The position numbers and the translations under genes are program-made. A stretch of DNA of 64,000 nt from Liolophura sinensis (lineage: Eukaryota; Mollusca; Polyplacophora; Chitonida; Chitonidae), in contig NC_088295.1 of the NCBI RefSeq assembly GCF_032854445.1, positions 66,633,249-66,697,248 on the forward strand, in the 5' to 3' direction. How positions within the stretch are numbered: position 1 is the first letter of the stretch; each line of letters begins with the position of its first letter. The notes beneath the pieces are model-generated. The model was not told where the DNA came from, searched no databases, and saw nothing but the letters and a program-made list of their open reading frames with translations. Of the stretch, positions 12,000 to 25,500 are shown piece after piece.

Positions 12000-12896
12000 T
12001 ACTGTAAAGGCCTTTTTATTCACGGGCATAAACTTTCGCGGATTTGGTAAGAAGACACATTCACGGGAATCAGCTTTCGCGGATCTTAACAAAATTTGGG
12101 GGCAGCTGATAAACGAAAATCAAACTTTAATACAGAAACGTCAAGTAATAAAACAACTCAAGCACTCAAGTAACAATGTACCTGTAAGATGTGAAAAAAA
12201 ATCTATACAATACAATAACTTGATCAGACAAAGGAAGTTAATCCTCCTAAGCTTTTAATCTTCTGAAGACGAAGTCGTTGCATGCTGTGTGAGCAAATAT
12301 TTGTGTCATTCACTCCGAGATTAAATGGGACATAAATAAATCCTACTGTTTAATTCTCTTGCATCAGCAGTGTGAGTGAAACTTTGAGAGAACTGTGACA
12401 GATTTTAGTAAATTTCTCGGAAATCATCATTATGAAAAGGAAGTTTGAAGTGCGGAAACCCCCAAGCGATGTATCGGGCGCGTCAGAAAGGTGATCTGAC
12501 TAGAAGGCAAGTACAGTGGATAAAAAACAGCCCCTCTCATCGTATGTGTATCGTATCACGTACACGCGCCCAGTACAAATTATCGATTTGTTGGTCTCTA
12601 AGGGCGGCATAAAATCAACAACAACAACGTCGCAATGTAGCGATACTCAGACGGAGTACCAATTAGGCTGGATTTGTGAAAGCCGGAATACATTCTAACT
12701 AGGTATTTCTAATTAACTAGTTTGAAAAAATATTAGAACTTTAGTGCTTGTTAACGAATTTATAACTGTAACGCATGCCACATTAATAAATTGCCTACGT
12801 GGGTTTTATATTCGATGGCACTTATTTTGTCGGAAATGTGTTTGCCGGGAAATCCGCGAAAGTTAGTACCACGCAAATAAAAAGGCATTAACAGTA
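12000..12896. mobile_element. Non-autonomous DNA transposon with about 47-bp inverted repeats
   Basis: The left end begins tactgtaaaggcctttttat, then tcacgggcataaactttcgc and ggattt. The reverse complement of the right end begins tactgttaatgcctttttat, then ttgcgtggtactaactttcg and cggattt. The two match at roughly four in five positions over 47 bases. TA sits at both outer ends, consistent with a TA target-site duplication. The left end also repeats a subterminal tcacgggaatcagctttcgc motif. There is no transposase-like frame inside, so it would need an enzyme supplied elsewhere. The superfamily is not assigned. Confidence 0.75.
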
Positions 12897-14197
12897 TGTT
12901 ACGATGGATTATCAGCCAATACACGAAAAACACCTGATCTAACTTTCATTTGCGTTAATTTTGCAGAAAACTAGTCGATGTCATCTTGTATTTAGGTCTT
13001 TGGTAAGTGAATGATCCATACCAAATATGTGGTCACCCGAGAGACAGACCGAGTTAGGGCGGTTTTTATCGCAGAAAATAATTTCATTTCGTCTAATATT
13101 CCAGTTGTGATTTTTGGGTTGGCACTAACCATCAAGAGATACGAAAACAAAGTTAAAAAATGTATGAAAAATTCAAAGCAACCTATGTATAAATGTGCAC
13201 ACCTGTATTTTGCTGGAGCTAACTCCAATAAGCATACATACATAGAATATGTTAAACTATACATAACATTCATTCATACTCCACTGTACAGCACTGACCA
13301 TGTGGATATAATATGTTTTGGAACAATAAACAAATACTCATGGTGTACTTTACGGCAATAATGCTGTATGTGTGAGTTGTTTTGCAACCGTAAATATGTT
13401 TACAAACTGTTGAATTCTCATCCCTGAGCAAACAAATATGTTTTTCACCACGATTCAATAGAAAGTTATTAGGTATTTTTGACAAATCATCAGAAATGCT
13501 CTTCCGACCAAACTATATATTATGATATTTCCACAGATAGGATTCTGGACGGTTCAATGTCTACCACTTGCATAGCATGTAACCTTTTTATTACTTTAAC
13601 ACACACAGGGAAGGTATAAGAGTAAGGCGTGGAGTCGGAAGATATATAATGCCCGTTGTCATTTTACCAAGCCATACATATGTAACAATGTACGTTTGGA
13701 TGCCAGTGAAGTGTGACTTAACTTAAATTCGTTTACTTAAGAAGAAAACAGATATTTGATTTCAAAATACGCCACATTTCATGAGAAAGAATATATCACT
13801 GATTTATATTCATCCGACTTAATAATGAATAAATGATTTGTCACTCAGTAATGAAACTCTACTCGACGATAACCTTACTCATTTTAAGATCGTGCTACTG
13901 CAATGGTATAAATTACTGGTTAAATAACAGACATATTAAGTATATATGTCATGTTATTTTAATGTGCTTGAAAAAAATTATTTCCTAAAGTTTTCTGCGA
14001 ATCATTCTATTACACATGTTTGAAACGTGCCAAATATTTTTCATACATAAAGCAGTGTAATCATACGATCTATTCCTCAGGTTTATGTCAAAGCATTCAT
14101 ACCTATTGTGCCGTAAGGACTGTGAGCTAAAAAAAATTATCTGTGAATCCTGCGCCCTTTGTAGTGATGGAAACAAAAATAATGTAAGTGTACTTAC

Positions 14198-14516
14198 CTA
14201 GTAAGAGCGACACAACATCAGATATAGCCAAACTAAATAGATAATAATTCGTGGCCGTGTGCATGTAACTGTTTCTCATCACAACAATGCAGGTAGACAC
14301 GTTGCCGAGCATACCGGTAAGAAATATAATCACATAGACGACTGTTAACAATATCACAATACTTGTGGGCAAATGTTTTTCACCCATACTATTCCGCAGA
14401 AACGTGTCCACGTCGAACGCATCTTGCGAGGTGAGGTTGTTAGACACGTTGGTTTTCAGTATGGAATGGTTTTCCGTCGGACCCGTATTGCTCAACATTC
14501 TCAGGTACACTGGCAT
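14198..14516 (-). CDS. PRXamide/neuromedin-U-type GPCR, exon 1 (N-terminus, TM1, TM2)
   Basis: The ATG at 14516 has an in-frame TAG eight codons upstream, so it is the most 5' possible start; a second Met is at residue 7. The extracellular N-terminus carries three N-glycosylation sequons (NHS at 16, NVS at 23, NLT at 27). KHLP leads into TM1 (about residues 51-80) with the class-A GN pair (G71-N72, N1.50) and the family-typical TGMLGNVSTCIVV run. TM2 follows with NYYLFSLAISD (D100, D2.50). The exon ends in CTAG|GTAAGT, phase 1, and its split codon joins 8389 in frame. KHLP-TM1 and the TM2 wording are characteristic of neuromedin-U/pyrokinin/CAPA receptors. I see no clear core promoter upstream, and a 5' UTR exon cannot be excluded. 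Confidence 0.92.
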
Positions 14517-17500
14517 CCGCAGGATCCTACATGTGTTTCTCTAGGCAGCGCTCACATTAAGCCTTGCCTCATGAGGTAGTGACGTTGTCAGAAGAGTGGA
14601 GGCGGCGGAGAAAATATGCGAATAACGTTCGCCCAACTTAGTCCAGTAACTCAAATCAGATACCTTCAGTGGTCAGAAATACATCGCTTCACGTCTAGGG
14701 TATCGATTATTTTGGCACAACTGATAAAACTTGGTTTAATCTCGGTCCGTGTCTATGTGTATGGTAGACGCCCCGTTTTCTCACCTGTTGTCAGTTGATA
14801 ACTAAAATGGTGCCTCGGGACAAGCAAAGCTTAACGTAAAAGTAGCTCTTGCATACAATGTATTTTATGTCGTTATACACGCCCATTCCGCAGGAGAGAA
14901 TCCCCTTCACTCACAGCACAGAATGGAGCCAGCATTCACTGTCTATTGGTATCCGTGCTCAACCCAATGGAATATGGGCTGGTCATACGCCGACGAAGAG
15001 AAATCACGAGCTATCTTTTTGTCGTAAAAAGAAAACAACGACAAAAACTAATTTATTGGTAATCTTCAGTGTAAATCGATCTCTTTTGTCATTTGAAATC
15101 TACGATACAGCTGCTCAGATGCTATTATTTACATCTCCACACAGAGGAATACAGAACAGTTTTTCCCTGTAAATCACAGGCAGCCATTCGCTCCCAAAGG
15201 GGCGCATCTAAGCAACTAAATGAATGGCAAGTCCTGACAGGAACATACTAGTGTGTCGATGAAAGAAAAGCCATTTTCAAGTATCCGAGCATCCCGTCTG
15301 ACCAGTGCTGACAGACAAATTTGCCTGCAATGCTAGTTTCTCGAAAATCTCGCCGATGTTGTCAAAGAAGAAAGAATGTCCTGTAACTCGGCAGTCTTTT
15401 AAAGAAGCGGTGAAAGTTTTCTGCTGAGGACTGAGTGCACGTATGCTACGTGGGTACTACGAGAGACGTATCAGACGCAACCTTCCGATAGAATTATAAA
15501 AAAGGCAGTAGCGAAGATATACGTTACGCGCCTGCTAAAAGCAACGGTATAGGCTAAAGTCCAAGGAGCAGTAGATTTGCAAAAGCACCCTCTCTCAGCC
15601 TTATGATCAAGAACTATGGGACGGTTCAAAATCGGGAATATTTCATTCTATGTCACTCTACGGGCCTCATAAGAACAACAGCGAATAGCATGGCAACTAT
15701 TTGAGGTTGTGTACTGAACATGTGATCTTGTTGGCACCTACCAACAATCGCACTATGACCCTATAGTTGTTAAGTGTGCACAATGTTGTTGTTAGTGACA
15801 GAGTGACATGTCCCTACTATGGCAACACCCAAAGGGATATTGGAGGACACGCAAGTTGCACGCTATAAACCAGCTTTTCGAAAAGCTACATGTGCACTTG
15901 GGTTGTACGCCGTGATTTGTATGGCATTCATCTATCTATGAACACTCGAAAGCGTAGGCAACATATTACGTGGACATAAACATAGCATACACACAAATAG
16001 GTTGCTGGGACGTTGTTTTGATTCCACCACAATCTTAACCGTTTTAATGCACATTTAACGATTTTACACTTCGGTTTCGTTATCACATTGTGTCCTTTTA
16101 TAGGACGTCTTAACGGAACGTCGGGTAATTTTCACTGACCTTCTCCTACCAGACTAGTGTCTGGATTTCTTTATGTAATGCGGTATAGGTGAAGGGTTTT
16201 CTGGGATAAGCAGAGAGCGCGGTATTTAAAGAAGACCAGAAGTGATTATTTGGCTTACCACAGTGATGGGTATAGATGGAGGGTTAACTGAGAAGTGGCT
16301 AGTTTAGCTAAACTTATGAAATGTGAGCTGGCTTTACTGATAACTAACGGAATAGTTTACACCACATGCCTACCATCTTATCCAGAAAACACCTGCAGTT
16401 TTGCTGGTGGGAAGAAAAAAAAAAGACTTTGTGATGTTACCGAGGTTTAGGTGTGGTACAACCTGGTTAATTAATTTTATGGAAAAATTTCCATCGTCAA
16501 TTACCACGAGAAACAGAGCAAACTAACTCTAGCGATGCTGCTCATAACACATGACCAGATAAACGGCTGCCACGTATAGATGTAATGTACTGTACATAAA
16601 GGGGGGACCCTTATCCGTGCGTTAACGCAAGAACCTCCCAACTGTAATACTATTGGCGGGGGAAAAAAGAGATGTGGGTAAAGAATGTTAAGCCTAGCCT
16701 TTACATAATATACGCTCCGTAAACCGCTTACGCCTGCGAAATATACGTACGTGGAACGCACAAAAAAATCTGCCCACAGAGCTGTGTGATATAGGGAGTC
16801 CAGGACACGGATTAAGGCGCACAAATTCACCCTGACAGTATGTTAAGAAGGTTTCACGACAAAAATATCTGCAATACTTTGCGACCTCGTGTACTGTACT
16901 CGTGATCGAATAACCTTCATTTCTTCATTTATAAGTAAGTACCAATGGCATAAGTCGTGGTCATTTCTGCAATTATAGTTTGTAGAATATGTGTTGCAAA
17001 GATCTTTCTTTATATTGGAAATTTGCTGTGTGCATAGACAAATTTGACAACAATCTGCTTAATTAAATATCACCTATACGCCCATTAAAATTTAACAAGA
17101 AAATCACCAAATTATATAAGTTTGTCAAGTGGAAAGAAAATGATTTTTAAAGACAAATAACTTTTTTTCTACTCCGTTATGAACGGGTCCTTTTGATTGG
17201 GTTGCAATGACTGATATAACCTTGATCAGTACAAAGCACGTCGGAAGTACGCGTAAACATTCTTGCTGAGGAGATATAGATCGGCATCTTTCTTCAAACT
17301 CCAGGTCTCCAAACGTATCTGTTGTTAGACTAAGAGTTCAAAAACAAAAAAATATAATTAAAGTTGTGGTTTTATGAAAAAGGAAAACCTGCGGAAATGC
17401 ATACTTATTATTAAGAATATGTCCGAGCCAGATCGGTTCCTTTATTTATCCATGACTGGTGTGTCAAGCCATTGTCGTGAATGTCACACTCATGGGTGTT

Positions 17501-18256
17501 CAGATATACATGTATGGGCGGAGGAAACGTGGAAAGGTATGGGCAAACAATCCTGATTTACAGCCGCAATCGAAAAAAGGGTACGGTAGATGTTTGAAAT
17601 GCTAGAAAACTTATGAATGGGACCATTAGTCGGGAATACAGCTATGTACCCAAGTGTATATATTTTTGGGGCATGCTTAATTCACGTTTCCATCATTCAT
17701 TTCGAAACATTTTTTGTTGCCAATTAGGCATGTATCATGGGGTCTAAACTGGAGAAGAATGTAGTGCGAATTCATATTTGACTCATTAAAGGTAATCATC
17801 CTCGTGGCTTGTGTTTTCTGGGTGATGGCGAAACATTACTGACACACCAGGCAACCTTCTTCGTTCCCAAGTCCGCACATACGTTACATGGGCTATTAAC
17901 TGAAACCCCAAGCCAAGCCGAGGCACACGTTCTGACTGATTGCATCATCCGTTTAGCCAGCTTGGCAGTGTTATACTGAGAAGATTAAATCGCCGTCCAA
18001 ATCTCGGGCACCATCAGTGAGATCATTATGGGTAAGTTGGTTCCTGATTCAGCGTAACCAGCCAATTCGACCAGGGAAAAAATAACTCTGGTGATGTCGA
18101 CAGAACAGTCGCATTTGAAAGCTCCCTACTTTAGATCAGTTATCAACCCACACACTCTTTTTTTTATTTTCAGGTATATTATTTATAATGATAGCTGCAA
18201 TTTTTTCAGACTCCTAAACTTAATGTGTCTTAAAAACAGAGTGGCCAAAACAATAT

Positions 18257-18295
18257 TTGCGCTCATTTGGCTGCAATATTGCCAAATGAGCGTAA
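18257..18295. repeat. Near-perfect hairpin, about 15-bp stem, 9-nt loop
   Basis: CGCTCATTTGGC at 18260-18271 is followed nine bases later by its exact reverse complement GCCAAATGAGCG at 18281-18292. Three further pairs, one of them G-T, extend the stem outward. No promoter, terminator or gene context is visible. It could be a small palindrome from replication slippage. Confidence 0.8.
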
Positions 18296-20704
18296 GCCAT
18301 AATCAGCCATTCTAAGAAAGCGATGTTCCCCCATAAACTGACCAGCATTGTATGAACGAAAGATTTTATGGCATTAGATCTCAATGAAACAAATAAACAG
18401 GTATTAGTATATGTAATAATTTATTTATTGACATATTTCTTTATTTAAACCGTCTGACCGTATTCTTGTAGCCGTTTGGTTTACGGTTACATGAATACAT
18501 GGGATCAGAAACAACGGAACCTATGCATGCCTACTCAATACTTTCTGTTACAATTTTTATGATGGAAGAAGTGCATTATGAGCATCTGTGTACGCCTCAA
18601 TTTTCCATATATGAGAAATAATGCATATATTGATAAGGGTTTAAAAAAAGAGAAAAAAATGTATATTTAAAGCTGCCTAGTCATATCAGTCCACAATCAC
18701 TGCCGATGGCGTTCAAGATCGATTGCAAGAAAAACCCACAGCATTACAACAATTCCATATGACGACCATTTAGGCACCAGCGAGGGAAGTCACTGCGTTA
18801 GGCAGAAGATCAATCCGTCATCCATTTAGTTACTTATTCCAGTATCTGTCTCCTAGTTTCAACCATTCATCATTGTCCCGTTGGCCAGCCAAGCTGTTGA
18901 CCGCCGTTTCACCTAATAACACCACTGGGTTTACCTAAATGTGCGTCAGCTGGCTAGGTCAATTACTTGATAGCTGAAACACAGCGCGGTGTAAAATCAT
19001 TAACCGGACGCGGTCTATATCATTAAGCAGCATCCGGCTACTGCCTGTGTTTACCAAACCACAGATGGAGGGTTGTCGGTGTACAAGCAAGCTTTCGTCT
19101 CTCCTGGTAAAATAAACAATACTTTTTTCAATGTTGGCTTATGTAAAAATGGTTACTACAAGAATAGGTTTCACATGTAGGTTAACATTTTAGGTGAACA
19201 AAATATAGATTTTCAGTTTTCATGATAATTTGACAGAAATATTTCAACAATGCACCCACTCAAGGATAATTTCACGTTATGGATTATGGATATAGGTCCT
19301 ATTTCAATGACTTGATAAATTGATAGATTGTCGCAAGCAAGAATTTTAGACATGGGAACAATAAGTAGGTGTTCTTTTCCAATAACAGACAATAGGCCGC
19401 GGACCAAGTGATCTAAAACGCCTAGCTGAAGACAACTGATCGCTCCACCCGGCGTACGCTTATAATCATCACTGAGGAGGTATGATGGGAGCAATCTTGA
19501 GTAAAATAATACCATATATAAAAACAACTGCTATTACTTAAACCTAGAATAATTATTTACAGTATCTCCAGTTCAACAGAAGAAAAAGCTATAGGAAAGT
19601 TTGTCGTATACGAAGTAAGTAATCAAAACAAAAGTACATGTTATTTTCACAGTGTAACATTTTTGGATGAACAGTGAAAAGAAGCGGTAAAGACAAAACA
19701 CAGAGCACGAATCTTTACATGCTTTCGTAAACCTACAGTTATGGAAATAAGTAGTCTCGTCTCGTTTTTCACCATGACATGACTGTAATGCCAGCAGTAT
19801 GGTGTTACATGTAAATTTCATTCATTCATTCATGCTATTTTACATCGTTTTTATCCTGTATATTCTACGACGTTTTCCGGGGGCGTCAATATCCCAAATG
19901 AATGCGCCCAAAGGAACCTGAGCCACCAGACAGTTTGAATTTACCATTACAGCAGTTACCATCAGCTGTGTGCATATGTATGCCACTTGCAAATTACACT
20001 GGGTACATGCATATATTGTCCACAAGGTCACTGGGGATTATTCACCGTCACTGAATACAAGGGTTGTCTAAATATTTTGAATAGAACAAGTGGAAGGCAT
20101 GTGGTCTTGAGAGAACTCCATGCCAGACGACACAACGCAGCGCTGACGACCACATATTGCCACCAAAGCAACGAGAACAACGAGAATGAGGAACCGTGCA
20201 GAAAATTCACTGTCCGAGGCTTACCATGAATGTTGACAAGAGGATGATCAGAAGAACAGTATAGGTCTAGAGTCGTAGGTTTACGCCATGCAAGAGAACA
20301 CTACACTAAATGGCAATACACATCGTTCAGGCATTCAACACAAAGTTTAAAATTAAAGACGTGAACGCAAAAAGAGTAAAACCAGAGCTACAGATGGTAA
20401 CTGGCAAATGGTCACACGTGATTGGTGAAATACAAGCTCTTGTCGTTTTACCTCAGCTCTTCATGTACATCCATAAAGAGTAGCAATTTACACGCCCCTG
20501 TCACCATGGCTTCGGGCCATAGTAAAGTGCACAAATTTTGTAAGCCCTCTCAAATGACCAAAACAGGCGCGGGTTATTTACTTGCCTCTTAAAAGTATGA
20601 GAGTGGGGTAGGAGTGACTCGCCATCGTGTTTCCATTTCCTATAGCTATCATGACGTATCCCATGGCATCTTTAGATTTCCAGATTATAAGTTAAATTAT
20701 AGAG

Positions 20705-20840
20705 CCCTACGTGGGAAGGTTTGTCAGCAACCTGCTGATTGCCGTGGGTTCTCCCCAGGGTCTACCCGGTTTCCTCCAACCATAATACTGACCGCCGTTG
20801 AATAAGTGAAATATTCTAAAACACCAATCAAATAAATTGT
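20705..20840 (+). mobile_element. SINE, conserved core and tail, head missing
   Basis: The core reads tacgtgggaaggtttgtcag, then caacctgctgattgccgtgg, gttctccccagggtctaccc, ggtttcctccaaccataata, ctgaccgccgt and gaataagtgaaatattct, and ends aaacaccaatcaaataaatt. It is the plus-strand form of the family at 7391-7476, 43140-43220 and 52305-52395. Confidence 0.85.
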
Positions 20841-23800
20841 CACCAAGCACATCACAATAAAGTGGCTGAGGTCGTTTAGGTATGTCTCCACTCCGATTCT
20901 GAAATAACTAAGGTTAGTTATTTGTTGTCATCTTTTAAGTAACATGGTCTATAAGGAACCAACGATAGTTATATTCATCCAACCAAAAGGCATTGATTCT
21001 AAGAGTTTGCTGTAGGATACGTTAATAAATCCCCTTACGCGTGGAAACACTAGGGGGATGTATTAGCTCGTAGGGACAATATTCGAAGCATAATCGCTCA
21101 CACACTGGACAAATCATACAAAAGTATGTCGTGTGACCTGATAAATCAAGTGAAACAAACAAAACGGCACAAAATCAACAAAATTTCTTGCTGGTTGAGT
21201 GGTCAAATTCTTCCCCAGAACTCACAGGAGTAGATACGCCAGACGTCTACAGACAATGTGAAATTAACGGCTTTATGCTTTGGTGATATCTAACCTGTCT
21301 GACACCGAACGAATTTCGTCGTGAACAAGATCGTCTGCGTGATACTTCGTCGTCGACGCTGTCACAATAAAGCAGATCTTAGACCATTTGTAAAACACAC
21401 CCGTAGAAGTAATAACATACGCCTGCTGCATATCTGGTTTTTCAGTTCAAGATGCTTCGATCAGAGATAGCGTAGCACATTAACATAGCTCAGACTGTTC
21501 GATTGTAAATATGCATGGGGAATGACTTGCTTAGGTTACAGATTCTCCCTAATTTCACTAAGAATTGTTTTCTAAATACAAAAAAAAATAATCTAGTGAG
21601 AAAGGAAACCAATCTTGCATCATGACATCAGACTTTATTGTCGCCATATAATTTATTTCAAGATGGAAAAATAATCTTAAACGGAAACTGTTCTAAATAA
21701 ACAATGTGGGTTTAATTTATATCAGTAGTAGAATGAGGATCTAACCACAGGATACTTTCTCCGAATTGCAGGCGTCTGTTTCCTGCCTTTGACTATGTCT
21801 GCTCTAGTCATGTCACAGGCGGACACTTACACACAGCAGGAATTCCGTCATCTTGGTGTACAATGACAGCTATAAGGGCACGGTAGGCTACAATCTGATG
21901 CAGACAGGGTCAAATCAAGCGCTTCTCTTGAATAATTTTCTTGGAAATGAGCAATATAAATGCCGTAGAGCGAATACTTATATTCATTGAACAGGATAAT
22001 AGTGACGTCATTTGTCAGTCTAGCCAATCGAACCAGACGATGCAAATTCGTTCCAAAAATCAGTACATCAAATAAATATTTAAGGTATCAATTTGATAGT
22101 GTTCTTAGTTCAGACTTACACCATACACAATACGTAACTGAGCGTAGTGTATTTTGACATAATAACGGAAAAGTATCCGATCTTGCTAACTTTCTTCAAC
22201 GATTGTTACCTTTCTTGATTCCATGGTCTGGGACACTTTGGTTAAAAATTTATCTTTAAACCTCTACGTACCCATGTATCAACAGAACAGGACGAAGTCG
22301 ATGAATTGAAAGAAAGGGTAAAAAACGGCTGGCCCTAAATCAAATTAGGCACCACAAGGCTACTTTCTTGGAACTCCACAGTGTTCGACACTACACGATG
22401 GTGTATGATGTCGATTAGTATATAACAAGGGTTATAAGTATACATTCTTCCATTTACTTCGTACATGCAACAAGGTAAGCACAGGCGTTGGCGAAATTAT
22501 AAGAAACATAGTTTGAGGTTATGTGGCTTCCCAAAGAATATAAAGAAACATCAGCATAGCACGTAATTTTGCCTGCTTCTATATGCAAAATTTATGTAAC
22601 TAAATGCATTCATCTAGATTAGTGGAAAATTCATTAAATTTTCATAAGATGTGGCATTGAGCATCTTCACGCAAAACTGGTGCTTTTTTCGTCTACACAA
22701 TATTCTGCTATCCTTCAAAGAGTTTTTGGATCAACGTTCTATGTTAGTCTGAAAAATGGATGATTTTTGCCACCTGCAGTGAGCAGACACCTGAATAAAC
22801 ACATTTCTTTTTCCCACAAATATCTAGAACTGCTTCTTATGGTTTAGAACAAAACATGAGGTCTGGCTTGAGTTTGATAATGTTTTCGCACTTACATTAT
22901 ACTTATATTACACTTATGTTAAAAAACGCCCTTTTATGAGATATATATGTATATGTAAAATTTAACGGCATATTTTTCTGACAATACGTATACCTTTTTC
23001 ATATGTTAAGAACATAGCTTAAGAAATGACCACAGAGGCCTTTCAGACGTTATGTTACATATTAATTTTATCGCTTGTTTGTCTTCTCTATTGTTGAAAT
23101 AACGAGGATAAGAGATTTTTTTATTTCGCAAATAGACATCGACAGATACGTGTTTGGCATAAGGAATATTTATGTTCATTGTGGTAAAAAAAAGCATAAC
23201 TTTGATAACACAGTACCGCACTTTGGCGGATTTCAGCGCGTTATGGGTACGAAAAGTAAAACTCCAACTGGTGTCATTGCGGTGTGACTGCCTGGGCCTA
23301 TGTTCGGTGGTTTCAGCATGAGACAGAAAATCTGAATAGTCATCCTGTGACGCAACCTACGATAAGATGGTAGGGTTGGAATGTGACTGAAATAAAATTG
23401 AAATCTACGCTGAACTCCAAATAATCAGACTGGTCAAACGGTTATTGTTAGGGATTTATTTGTGGAAATCCAGTGCAACGACTCTCGAGATAACCCGTTG
23501 GCCCAGGTTACAGACTACTTTGATGTCTTCAGCACAGATATAGAGGGACAACATGTAGGTTTAAAGGTCAGGTGTCACCTAAGGTATCAAGACAGTGGAA
23601 TACCAAGTAAACGGTCTCATTAAACAGGCTAATGAATATCAGGGCTTCTCTCGTCTGGAATCCAGACTTAAGGAGTTGGTCTGTCATTTAACTAACCACG
23701 AAATTACCAGACAACTGACAAGACAAATTATCAAGGATGCTACATGTATTCTCTCGTGTACAAGGGGGAAAGCCACTCAGATACCATTGCTTCAGAAAGA

Positions 23801-25149
23801 GAACGATGAAGCGGGGAATAATGCAACCTTGTTTCAGTTTGTGCTCTGTTAAGAATGGCCTCATTGACTCAGTTAATAACAGTCACATTTATATGATCTG
23901 TTAGCCGTGTGCACACATATATGACTTCCGGTTTTCTTTGTTTTGTCAATATTCTTAATGGTCCGCGATTTATTCTTATTTGAATTAAGATCTGCAAAAG
24001 AACATTTATTTAGCTACAACAAAAAGAGTAGACTAGTGCATTAACCGAAAAAAAACCTACAAAGGATTTCAATTTGATCTGAGTTAAAACACATTATCTC
24101 AAACCATGGACGGTATGTAATTCCCTATGGTAGTCTAACTCAGAGATTTAAGCTCAGTATCTTGACAATCACGTCTTCTCCGTGGTAGACAACACACCCA
24201 GCCAGACGACACTGATATCAGCTCTTAAAGAACTGAAGTAATTTCCTGAAGGACTGTGGTGAAATTTACTTACACCTAATGAACGTGTTGACCTGCTTCT
24301 CAACATCCTGAAAGTCTCTCTTCAATAAATCGAAGTAAACTTAAGATAATCTCCTTAGCCATTTCTACACAAGCTTACGCTTAGGCCTTAAGTTTTCGTT
24401 TATCTCCGCTAAATACCTGGCGGTTATGTTCCAAACAATACAATAGGCGGAGAAGAGAATGTGACGTGATCTATGTATTTGGCCAATTCTCACATGTATA
24501 TTCGGTTAAATACGGTCTCTTGTCCGGTTACGTAGCTTGTGGTTTTATTCTAACTGTTCAAGTAAATGCTTAAAAAGTAGCCCCATAAACAGAATCATTG
24601 CAACACCTTATTACCTTAACGCAAATCTCTCTATGGAATTGATTCGACATCCAAACCTACATATGTGTGTACATGTATGTACTCAGATGTTCCCTGGCAC
24701 CATGGCTTGGGAAGATTTATGCAAAAAAATAGAGTAGTGATAATAAATGTGATTTATGAGACGTCAGTACTGTAGAAGTACTCAAAATGTTCTGTTGTCA
24801 TTACATTTAGAAACATTTTTATTTCCTGCTGGTATTCATTATCGATATCTGGAGATCAATTTTACCAATCTTTTTAACTTTAACTTGAATAACAATCATT
24901 CCCCCAAGATCAACAACTAAACCGGACTTCCGGTTAGACGATCATACATTCTTAACTGTTTTTGTTTTATTGTAAAATTACGCCCAAGTTTCTCTTAAAC
25001 AGTTAAACAGACATATTTAGCGTACGATTAAGTGGGAAATTAAGGGATATAAATGACTTCATGAATGAATGATGGGAGTTAACGCCAAACTGGCAGTATA
25101 TCGTGGCGAAAACATGTACTCTACAATCATGAAACCGTTGTTTTTCGAC

Positions 25150-25500
25150 ATGTGATTGAGTGAATGAGTGAGTGTTTAAGGTTTAATGTCCAACTGAACA
25201 ATTGTTCAGTAATATGACGACGAGGCAGTCCTTGGAGTGCATGTATGTGTAACGTGCCTCCTTGTCCTTGGACGGAATTCCACCACTCTTTAATAAAGTG
25301 CTACTTCACTGAAATGACTTGCCAAAGGCAAGTAAACCACTCACCCGAGCTATTATACTGATACGGATCAACTAGTCGTTGCACTATCCCCTTGATGCTA
25401 AACGCCAAGCGAGGACGCTACAAATTCCTCTTTTCAGGCCTAAGGTGTGACCCGACTGAGGATTGACCCTTGATCTACCGCACACGGACATGAAATTGGT
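25150..25500 (-). mobile_element. Near-complete tRNA-derived SINE with ACTC-type tail
   Basis: Read on the minus strand it starts near 25500 with a tRNA-like head (GATCAAGGGTCAATCCTC resembles box B). It passes through the body shared with 9765-9955 and 56380-56520 and ends in a tail of ACTCATTCACTCA type at about 25150. This is the fullest copy of this family in the window. Confidence 0.8.

Larger units (their letters stand above)
8390..14197 (-). other. Intron 1 of the GPCR gene, 5.8 kb, with repeats
   Basis: The intron is bounded by GTAAGT at 14197 (minus) and ttttccag at 8390. It contains SINE pieces (8536-8605, 9241-9300, 9765-10065) and an 897-bp inverted-repeat element (12000-12896). 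Open frames on both strands around 12990-13370 overlap each other and show no domain or splice signal that would make them exons. Confidence 0.85.

Noticed and set aside
12992-13361. Overlapping 93- and 116-codon frames in the receptor intron
   Set aside because: Opposite-strand shadows in AT-rich intron with no splice support.
23595-23852. 85-codon plus-strand frame with fairly protein-like composition
   Set aside because: No motif, no splice signals at the ends and no partner exon; likely chance.
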